Below, in pieces: positions 13,947-26,000 of a DNA stretch of 64,000 nucleotides (its first letter is position 1; the number at the start of each line of letters is the position of its first letter). The stretch is from the NCBI GenBank assembly GCA_964007475.1, contig OZ023273.1, positions 9,579,740-9,643,739 of the forward strand, read 5' to 3'. Under the pieces are notes generated by a model that was not told the DNA's origin, did no database searches, and was given only the letters and a program-made list of their open reading frames with translations. This DNA is from Hybos culiciformis (Eukaryota; Arthropoda; Insecta; Diptera; Hybotidae). The position numbers and the translations under genes were made by a program.

Positions 13947-14076
13947 ATGGATTCAATTTTTGATTGTTTTTTTGAGAATACATTTGCGATAATGGGACGA
14001 AGTCAATTAAGAGATCGGACTTCCAGGCGAAATGTTTTAGATCATTTGGATGCAATAATTAAAGGATGTGCTGATG
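13947..14076 (+). CDS. ASB-like gene, exon 1
   Basis: Encodes residues 1-43, from MDSIFDCFFENTF to IIKGCAD. The donor is GATG|gtatgt, leaving the exon in phase 1. The text is basic in its middle part (RSQLRDRTSRRN) and no signal peptide is evident, as expected for a cytosolic ligase adaptor. Confidence 0.75.
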
Positions 14077-17000
14077 GTATGTTTAAAGGAAAAAAAAAAT
14101 AGAAATTTTTAATCTGATATCAAGAATTTTTGATATAGACACTCTTGTCTGACTTATATCATATACAGATAGTATAATTATTCAAGATGAATTGAAAAAA
14201 AGTGTCTTTTCAACCTTGCAAACATTTTAATTTGAAATAGAAAATTTACCCACATTAGTATTATTTTTAACTTATGTAGTTTAGATAAAATTTGAAATGA
14301 AAACGAAACAGAATCAATTTTGTCATTCCATATGTATACATCGAATTAAATATATACATTAAAAAAAATTTGGAATTTCGTTTAAATCAAATGATAAATA
14401 TTTTTTTTTTTTAATTTGATTAAACTTTTAGAATTTGATTTTTTTTCAATTTTTCTTAATTCTTAGTTGACTAAAATTTGTGCTTTAGAACTTGAACAAA
14501 AAACTTCAATAATTAAATGCACTGCTGCACACTGCAATTAAATTCAATTATATATCATAAATTCTTCTCGAGTTTCTTCAAAGCATTTTTGAAATTAATT
14601 TTCTGCTTTAAAGAAAACAAAAAACAATTACATAGGAAATGTAAATGCGAATAAAGAAAATAAATTGATTTTCATTTTGTGCATGCATCAACAACAATTT
14701 AAGACAAAAATTCTTGAGAAATAATATAACGAACATATGTATGTAGCTAATTTTTTTTTGAAAAACAAGTTGATGTTAAATTGTTTTTTTTAAAGAGATT
14801 AATTTATATTGTGTTTTTCTAGTAATTTCTTGTGTATTTTCCCTATATAACAATAATATACTTAAACGTCTATATATATACTTTTAAGGCAAATAAATTA
14901 TCTTTTTCTGATTGATTGTTTTTTTTTTTTTTCAATAATAACTTTCATTTTTCTTTTTGTGATAAATGCTTTACTTATATACATGTACCACGGATTGCCT
15001 TAATTTTCTACTTGTTTAATTTTTGAACTTATATTATATATACTTTTGTTTCATAAAATTTCAATATTGTTTTTTTCTTCATATTTTTCTCGTATAATTT
15101 TCCAAATACAAAAAATAACCATAAAACAAATCAAATTTATGAATATTGAATGAAAAAAAAAAAACTATAATATTTATAAAAATGTAAGGACAAAATGAAA
15201 AACCTGAAGAGGTGGCACGTTTGGCTGTAATGGCAGCCATTAAATATCATCAGGAACATAAGAAAAATAACAACGAGGTTAGTTCAAAAATTAATATTTT
15301 ATTTACCTATTCTCATATTTCAGTTATTTCAGTTCAGTTCAGTAAAAATGAATTGAAGCCCAGAAATGACGATGTTAAGATAATTTATATAGAACATATT
15401 ATATGTTTTGTTATAGTTTTTGATTGAAAAATTGAAAAATTAATCGCAACTATTTTTAAAATATTTGCATTAAAATCATTAAAGAATTTAAATTGACATT
15501 GACAGTGAAATGGAAAATTGAATTAGTCTGCAAACGTATAGTTAGTAGGTACTATTATAATAGGCTATAGATAACTTTAATTTAAATTTTAAACTATTTT
15601 CCACACAAGCCGATGAATTTAATTCAAATTCTATATACAACTGGGCACCACAATTATGAAAGAAAATAATATTTTACTTTGTTTTTCCATTTTTAAGACA
15701 AATATAATTATTCTCTGGAAAAAAAATATGAATTTTAAGTAGGTAGGTACACTTATGTACGTAGATTTGGAATTTGAAAAAAGAAAATTCTCTATGTATA
15801 AAAATAAAATCAAATTTATAAATTTTTATTTCAAATTCACTTTACCAAAAAAATCCCACACCAATCCAGTACAGATATTTTTTTATATTTTATTCTTTCG
15901 AAAGTGTAAATAAAAAGTTAACCTTATTTATTTTATTCTTTTATTTAAAGGTGAAGTGTTATTAACTCGAACATTACAAAATATTTCATAAGGAAAAATG
16001 AAAATATCTAAATTTCCACTCAGCTTATTGTGAAATTTTGTTAACAATGAATGAGAAAAAAAAACCAAAAAAAAAAGCCAAACGCAATATTTTTTATGAT
16101 ACAAATTCAATTTTACTTATTCGTGTTAAATATAATATTAAGACAGGAAAATCCGATTATTTTTAACTTAATTTTATTTAGAACTTGGAAATTAGAAAAA
16201 TTGCTTTACTGTCTCTTACTTCAATATTAAATTTATATATATGTAGAAATAAGGCCATTCTTTTTTATATGTAAGAATCAAAATCTTAATATTGAACTTT
16301 TATTAAATTGATTTTTATCAAGAAAAATAATTTTCAACCAATTGGTAATAAAGAAAAATTGCCTTCATACTTCTTTTATTCCTTATCAGCGCGCAGAGTC
16401 CTTTAAATATAATTTTCCGCAATGAACGAACACTTAATAATTGTACATGGTGTGATTTTACAAATCATAAGAAGATAGTTATGCCAAAAAAGAATTATGA
16501 AAACATTTCTTAAACTTAAAATAGTTTTTTATATATGCGATATTGATAACGCGATATTGATGATTTACTGTAACTACTAAACTAATATTTTATTCTGAAA
16601 ATCAACCTGATGTATTTTATTTTGATATTATTATTTTTTTTTTTTTTTCCTTAAATATATTATATATAAGTATTTTTGGTACATTTGCGACTATTTTGTT
16701 AAGAAATTTTTCATTCTAACATATTTATTTATTTATTTATTTATTTTTTTTTTCTTTTGATGTGCTTTTTCATCTCAAATGGGAATTACCATAATAATAT
16801 GAAAACGTTTTTGTCAAAAAAAAAAAAAAAAAAGGTTTGTTTGATGGGTAAATATCACAACATATTGTATATTGCATTAAGAACCTGCTGGGATTGGGGA
16901 GTAAGAGATTCAGAAACTGTAATCAAACTTTTAGGTAAGTACAAATAGTAAAAAAAGAAAAACGATCTTAATTTTGTCTTAGAAGTGAAATTTACATTGT

Positions 17001-20000
17001 TAAAATAAATTTCTATAAAGCTAGTCAACTGTATTATGAACGTTAGTATTATATACTTGTATTATGAATAAAGAAACATAATTTAGGAAAAATTAAAATA
17101 AGATGAATATATAAGCATGTACTACGACTTTTATTAATTTAAATTTTTATGAAATATGAAAGATTAATTTAAATTAAAGTAAATTCACAAAATAGATTTT
17201 GATGTTTGTCAAAAAGACGTCTAGTTCTGCTTAATAAGCAACATCATTTACTAAACACATGACTAAAAATATCAAATCAAAATCACTAAGATCTTTCGTT
17301 TTGAACTACAATGAGTTATTTTATTTTTACACTCACACTCAAAAGGAAAAATATTATAAAAATCGGCTGAATTTTTATTTGTTTATTCATTTTATAAAAT
17401 ATAATTTTAACGAATTGACTCGACTTTTTTAACTACGACATGCTGACAATGAATTTTAATAATAAAAGTTAATAAACAAGATTTAACTTATTTTTATATA
17501 GAATCAAGGATATATACTATTTTTCTATGCGTTGAATAAAAATACCCATTGTAATTTAAATGTTATTGAATTTTGTTCCTATTTTTCTCTATATAAGTTT
17601 TATTTTATTTCATGACAATAATAACGTTCTGTGAATTTATTTAAATATTGAAAACAGGAGGTACTAGTACTATATATGAAACCAGACGTAATTATCAGTT
17701 AATAAAATATACTTATTAAATAAATTAGAAAGAATGTAAATCCTATTAAAGTAGACAATCAAACATAAACTCATCCAACTCATATCTTAAAGAAACCACA
17801 CATCTTTTTTATTTCTAGTTTTAACCTACGCTAGAAATCAAAACATATAAAAAAAAGAACAACATAGTATTACAAAATATTATGCTAGAAATAACTTATA
17901 TATATATTATATTTTGTGCAATGAATTATTAAGCCTATGGGTATGCCGTTTATACATTTTTTAAATTATTATTTTAATTATTTTTTTTTTTGCTTTACAT
18001 TTACACAGGTTAAGTATCCTCTTTAAGAATTTTTTGAACCTCTGACAAAACAACCAAGTACCTACTTAGAGAGTTGTATTTTAGCTTAGAACAAAACATT
18101 TATTTTTGTTAAACAAGAGAAAAAAAATTTTCTCTAGGAAAATATTAAAAAATGTGACACTTTAAAGTGATCATAAAAATGTATAATGCGTGTTCTATAA
18201 CTTTAGTACAGCATATACATATTTGTATAGTACAATTATTTAACACATATTTTGTTTATAAAAAATATAACAAGAACATCAAATTTTCCACTCTGTGGCT
18301 GGGTAATGTACCATTTTTCATAATATTTTGTATTTTTTTTTTGCTTCTTTAATAATAATAATAATATACGAATATTTTGTTGTAACTTTTATATTTTTTT
18401 CGACATGCATTACACTATAACGTAAAATAAATGATGTATAATTTTTTTTCAAGATTTTGTTAAGTTTATGAACATAATTTTTTTTATTAATAGTAAATAA
18501 CAAAAAAAAAAGAAAAATTGTGGATTTTATAGCTAAGATGTTAGTATGTTAGGACCAGAAAAGTATTCACAAATTATTCTTTTTATGCTATACATACATA
18601 TAATGTTTGCAAACAATTTTTAATGAGCTGTGAATGAGACCTTTATATTTTTGGGTGCTGTTTCACATATTCTATAAAATTATATATATTATGTTAGAGA
18701 ATAAAAGTTAGAAATTTAAAAAATTAAAATGAAAATAGACCGGGAACAGGAACAGAATATTCAAAAAAAGGAAAATGATATAATATATATTCTTTGCTAA
18801 AATATTGGTATCTACTTCTAAAACTTTCTTACATTTTTCGTTTTTTTTTTCTTTTCGAACATTATTATCCATTTTTATTTTGTGGACTTGCAGAAGAAAT
18901 TTACTCATGTGAAAAAACTTTTGAAAGATTATTTTTGGGAGCATTATTTGGAACACATGCACCACATTTTATATCAGGATGGAAAAGTGATTTTACAGAT
19001 CAGGTAAAATGGTTATATTAATAAGTTAAAGAAATAGTTAATTTTTGTGAAATTATTATATAAATACAATTTAAGTTTTGAAAAATTGAGAATATTTTTT
19101 TTGAATTTTGACAAAAGAATAGAAGTTAATTGCGAGTTAATAAAATACAGAACAGCTGGTCCCACATATTTCTTTAGGTAATAAACTAATGTCTTATCTT
19201 AACATAAATGTCTATCTAATGAATACGATTTTTAAAAACTTAATATCTTGTTAATGAATTTGATGTTGTTTCAATTCAATAAATGTATAAATAGGCTCAT
19301 TTTTCTAGGATGAAAATACAAAGGCAATGGTATATTTTTTAGAACATGCTACAAATTCAAATTTAGAATTTCCAGTTCAATATAATAGATTTGAAAATGA
19401 CCAAGAAATGATGTGCAAGTATGTACATAATTTTAATTGAGTTATATTAATATTCTAAAATGATATTTTATAATTTATATAGATTTATTGATATTCCAAT
19501 TGAATCATGCGGAAAATCTTCACCATTGAGGGTTGCTCTTCAAGCTACATCACCAGAAAACCTATTAATTCTTTTAAGGTCAGATTTTGGTTTTTTTTTT
19601 TAAATATTTTAGCAGCAAAATTTTTCTCAATTTGAATAGCCAGACTTTCTAAAAAAAAAACGCTTGCTGCTATAAAGACCCTTTTCCTTGTTTTACCCGA
19701 ATAAAATTGTTACAATCAACGATTTCATGATTTTATGGAAAAATCCTTATCTAGTTCAAACAATTGACAAGTTCATATACTATTAAGCATAGAACGCTGC
19801 TAACATAACAGACTTGATTAAGTGTACGAAAAGCAATAAAACAGCAATAAAAAAATAGTATAATGTATTAACAAAACTAAACAAATTAATTCTAATTATT
19901 AAATCAACATTTATTTATGTTTTCTGAAGTTTAAAAATTAAAAAATTTGGAATACTTGCCAAATTGAAAAAAAATTCAATATTTTACCAAAAAAAAAACA

Positions 20001-23000
20001 AACTTTCGATTTCAGATAAAAAATAAGTACATAATACGTATAATGATATTAAACTTCATTTGAAAAAAAATATTGAGTATAAAACCTTTAAATTTCTAAA
20101 AATATAATTCAACTGGAAATATATAATATTAAAATGTATATTATGACAAAAAAATTACAAAAAATAAAAAATTGGTCAGATAATTCGCAATTTGCAGGAT
20201 ATGACCACGAGTAGATGTGTAGTAAAACATCTGTAATTTATGTATTATAAAATATTTATACAGGGTAAATTCACTTTTTTATATGTAAGATAAAAAAAAA
20301 ATTTTAAATTGAAAATAATCTTGAATTATATGTTTGTGTTTTTTTTTTCTTCTTCTAATGGCATTGAAATAATGCCAAAGAAATTTCTATAAAAATTGAT
20401 GTACACAAGTAGGTTGTTATAATTTTCCATTTAATATCTTTTTGCAAGGATAAAGTTTAATTTAGTTCAAAAATAGCTATGTAATTTTCTTATTATTTTT
20501 TTTTTTTTCTTAAATGTACATTAATGTTTGCATAGATTTGAACAAATGTTTTTTTATATTGTCAACTTTCAATGATTTTACTATAAAATATGTTTTGAAA
20601 TATTTATTTAAGTCCAATACGTAAGTAAAGTGTAAGTAAAAGTAAATAAAATGTGGAATGTTTATAGACTAGACAGATATATCTTTGGATATCCATTGAA
20701 CAGTTTTATGATCTATTCGAGGACTTCGTATTCAATAGCGATTTTAGTCTAAATGCAGGTTGCAGGGTTATGTATAAGAAACCAACCAATCAATAATATG
20801 AATTAGGAATCAAACTAATTTCAATGATTATTTTTTGTTCTTATTTAGATTCGTATTTCGGAATCTCAAAATTAAACGGATTGATTAATCAGAATAAATT
20901 AACACATTCTATTAAATACTATCAATTAACGCAATATATAACCTATGAAACTACTTTCCAGGAACCCCAATAAATATTTTCAATGAATTTAAAAACGATT
21001 CGAAGTATATTTCAATTTATATTTTTCTATCCATTTATCGTAGATAAATTTTTCATCTATATACTAAAATATAAATTGAAGTTTTTAGGAAATAATTTAA
21101 ATTTTCAACATAATAGAATTCATGAAATTTATAAAGATTTCAAAGTCAATTGACATTGATGACTTTAAGATCAGAATTTTATTATAATGGCTTTTGTTAA
21201 ACTTATGCCAAATGGGGTTGAACTGATTATTGAAAAATTTATAGTTCAACGATAAGATCTGAAAACTATATAATAAAAATAATAATATTCTTCAGATAAT
21301 ATACATACATTTTATATAGATATATATTTTCATAATATTTTTTTTGTACTTAAATGCAGAGGACTTTCAAATTATTCTTTAGCAATTTTCTTGAAACACA
21401 TTTAATGTATATTGTAGAGGGACGTGACAATTCATAAATGCATCATACTACCTGATTCTTTTTTCATTTTAATTAAATATTATAGTATTTGTTATATGGA
21501 ATTTATTCAAATAAAATGTATTAATAGTTAAAATACATACCAAAGATTAATAAATTTTTGTTGTTACCTTAATACGGTATATACATACATATTATATACA
21601 ACACAAATTATGAGCTCTACATTATACATATATTTACATGGACGCATTCGAATTCTTTTTAAAAAAAAGTAGGAACAATATTTAAAAGAAAATTATTGGA
21701 ACCTTGTTGCTTGTCGTTATTATAAATTTAGCTTGAGTATTGGAAGAGGAGTAAATTTTGATATCGTATTGAATACTAACATTTTTATTCACGGACATGC
21801 ATGTCAAAGATTTATTTTTATTTAAATTAATTTTTTATTTTTAATAACCTATTCAATAAATGGTTCAAAATTTCACAAAATTAATATTATACAAATCCAC
21901 ACCTCGTACTTGACAATCTCAGTATTAATGCTAGTGCTTTCGTTGGACAATTTCCTGATGCCATCCACAGTTCGTAGCTAAAACCACATATATTGATTTT
22001 GATATTTACTATGCGCACCAAGGCTTTTAATTTAACTTAAATAAAATATTTAAAATTTTACATAAAAAAAAAAACTAGAAAAAATCTGAAAAACTTTTTT
22101 AACAAAAATCAATTTAATTTTCCCGCAAAATTTATGACATAAAAAATTTATTTTTTAAATTGTTTTCTCTCAATTTCTGTATTTTATATAATTGAATGCA
22201 TTATGTTCATATAGTATGTTTAAAAAGAGCATTCTTTTCATATTTTATTGTATTGAAATAAATTAAAATTTCAAAAGAATTGATTTAAAATAAAAATATT
22301 AAAAGTTTTTATTTCTTTTTGTAATAAAAACGAGGTATTTTATTTAAATATGCAATCGCTGGTAAATAAACCACAAGTCAGAAATTTCTTTATAATTTCA
22401 ATTGTATTTTTGATATAAATTAATACCACAAACAAATTCACAGAATTCACACATACTTATTTAGGTATGTAGGAAAATTAATAATTAAATTAATAATCAT
22501 TGAAAAAAAAAAACGTATTGATTATGTTACGAAAGTCGAAAACAAACTATTATTTGCAATGACTAGATTTAAAGAAAAAAAATTATCTTAATAAAATTTC
22601 ATTTCTACATTTTAGATATGGTGCAGAACCGTTTCCAGTTGATGGTGGATCATCCACAATTTTAGCTTTGTTGGATAAAATCAATGATTGTGAAAGACAA
22701 TATGCTTACGAAATGGTTCTTTGCTTGCAGTTACTCCTAAAAAATGTTCAAATAATTGAGATGCCATTTAAGGTGAATTGAAAATTTTTGTTTTTAAATA
22801 TAAATAAATTAAAAGAAAATTACATTTTTCTATTATGAAATTATTAATTCTTAATTTGATCGTTAAACTGGAATTGATAGAATTATTTTCAGTTCTGAAA
22901 TCAACAACTTAAATTATAGTATTTTTTTTTCATTGTTCTTCTACTTTTTACACTCATGTTGTAAAATGATATAAAATCATATAATGAACAGAAGATTAAA

Positions 23001-26000
23001 TGAGACTGAAAATAGATTTTATTTACATTCTGGCGACACGTGTTTTAATTAAAATACCTATGAAAATTAATACAGTCACATTTTATTTTGACAAAGTATA
23101 TTTAGTAGGTATATATGTAGAATATAATTAATAAATAAAATAAACAAATTTACTTAACACAATACAATATATATAATTGCGATCAAAAGTGTAAATAAAA
23201 ATTTTCGTTTAGTATAAAATTTATTATTATAAAAATAATATAAAATCTCTTTATTTTCGTGTGCCAGACTATTATGAAAATTGGTGGATAAAATCAATAA
23301 ATTTACATATAAAAATTGTTAAACAATATTATAAAATACAACAAACATTATATAAATTTTTTATTTATTTTTCTTTTCTTCTATATATTTTTATTTTATT
23401 CTTTGCTTTTCCTTTTTTTTCTTTTTATTTTGTTGAAATTTCCATTTAACAGCCTTTCCTTTATGAGGAGAGAAAAATAATGTTTTTAGAAAAATATGGT
23501 ACATTATTAGTTGATAAAATTATATTATTGGAACAAGTGTTTGGAGTTATGAGTTTAAGGCATTTATGCAGGTGAGAATAAAATAATATTAAGTGTATAC
23601 TTAATTTGATAGGATTTGAATAATTTTTTTTTAATTATTATTGTGAGCGCAATATAGTGTTTCTGAAATTGAAATATGAAATTCTTTTAATCTTACATGA
23701 CTAATATCGGTTTGATTCTTATTAGAAATAGAAATCGAAGAAAAAATTTAATAATAAATAATTCAATAACAGATTTAGCTATTTTTGAAATAACAAAATA
23801 AAAATAATATAAGTTTATGTTTTACTTTGAATTTATATTGAAGTGCAGGTACTACAAAAGATAAAAGACGAATTGTTGGAATAAACTTTTTTGCTCTTCA
23901 AAGTTAGATAAACGATTATGTTTTTTAGCGTTTGCAAAATTATGCAAATTTTAGCTAGCCGTATTTGAGAAAATAAAAAAATGTTTAAAAGTTATGCAAA
24001 AAAATTATTAAAATTTATGTAAAACTACAACAAATTGGTAATGTTAATATTTTGGATTGGTCTAAGGATTTTAAACAATTAAATTACGATTGTCCAGTTT
24101 AATGCCAAATTAATATTTTTCAATTACGATACCTAGATTTGGATGTTTGGAAATGTGGTATAATGATTTAATTTTGTAAATAAAACACACTTTCTATACT
24201 TAAAGTAGACTTGGTTTATGTAAAATACAAATTCAGAAATCAGTGATGACTAAAATGTTCAAATTCCTGTGTAATTTAATACTTGATAAAGTGTTAACGG
24301 GTAACTCGATATTCAAATACCCGGATTGGAAACACTATATGTTTTCTCTTCATATTAATTGAGCCTAAAATATTTTTTATTAAATTGATATCAATATTAT
24401 TCTAAGATTTCAAAGTATTGACAAATAGTTTTTGTTTTCATTGTATAAACAAAAATCATTCTTAATTTAACTAATAAAGTTTTTTCTTAAAGTTTATTTT
24501 TTGTAAAAGTTTTTTTTTTTCTATTCACAAAAGTTGATCCAATCAAGAACTGCCTTCAAATTATTGTTTGCTAAAACTTTAGAAAAGAAATTATCGTATC
24601 TAAATTCCATCCAAAAATATACATATTAAAACTCAATAAATCAAAAGTTTTTTATTAAAATTCTTCAACATTATGTTGAAATAAAATACATAGCTATTTT
24701 CATTTCCATGAATATCTATAATAAATTATTTGTGGTTAACTTTTAATAAAATTCGTAAGACACTGATTTTGTAAATCTAAAACAAAAGATTAAAATTTTG
24801 TAAAAATTTTAAATTTAAATTATGTTTTTAAGTATTTAGCTAATTGTTGTTGTTTCCATGTTTTGATTATCAATCTTTTAGTTTATTCTATAATAAGGAA
24901 AAATTAAAAAATATTGTAAATTGTAAAAAATTTATTGGTTTCAAATCAAAAATTGAGCTTTATGTAAGAAATATTAATTTTAACATTTGGAGAATGAGGG
25001 TATTAGCATTTTATGCCATTATTAATATATCCAAGCCAGTTATTTAAGATGTTCTGGTAATACTGTTTATATTAGCCCCGTAGAGCCGTACAAAGGCCTT
25101 ATTTATTCAAGTTTAAATATTAAATATAACATTGTTGAAAATTTCTATATAATAGCTTTTCCGATATTTTCTTGATTCGAGTTTTTGTTTTTTTTATTAC
25201 CCTCCAACTTCATACAAAGTTATAGTGAAAAGATATTACTGTCGTTGCAGTACAGTGTACTATAAGACAGTTTTAGCCTTAAAAAATCTAGGTTCAAAAC
25301 ATAATTCTAATTTAAGCAAATACAATGCAAAAAAAAATAACGAATAAACTTTTAAGTTTAATAAATTACATTTTCTTGACAAATCTAACTTTTTTCCATA
25401 ATCAATCGCTTATTTTATCTTTTTTTATTATTTTTTTTATAAAAGTTTATAATATATATTTTACGAAGGTAAACACCAATATTATATGCATAATTTTTCA
25501 TGTCAATCAAACTCTTTTCTTATATACCTATAACAAGAATTTGTAAACGCATATAATCAATTTGAAACCTTCAAACAAAAGAATCGAAAGTGAAAAAAAG
25601 GAATAAATCTGTGAAGGAAAATTTTATTCCAATTTATATATACAATTCATATGGGATTCGTATTAATGTGATGAAAGTTATTATGTTTGTTTTTCTACCT
25701 TTTTCAATTTCTTCTCGCAAGATACAAAAAAAAAAACAAAAAAGAAAAGAGATTATTTCGTAAATATTTTTGATCGAAAATTTTATTTTTATTTATAGGC
25801 AAGCCTATAAGTAAAAGTTTCAATTTTAATTTTCAAATCTTATTTAAAAAATATTTTTCATCTCTGTTTTGATATCATTAAAAGAAGAAGGAAGAAAAAG
25901 AAGAAGACTCATTTTATTAATTTGGTACATTATTTTTAAAACAAATTATCTAAGCAAAAAATTCGCATTAAGCTTAGGCTGTATGCTAAAATTCATATAT

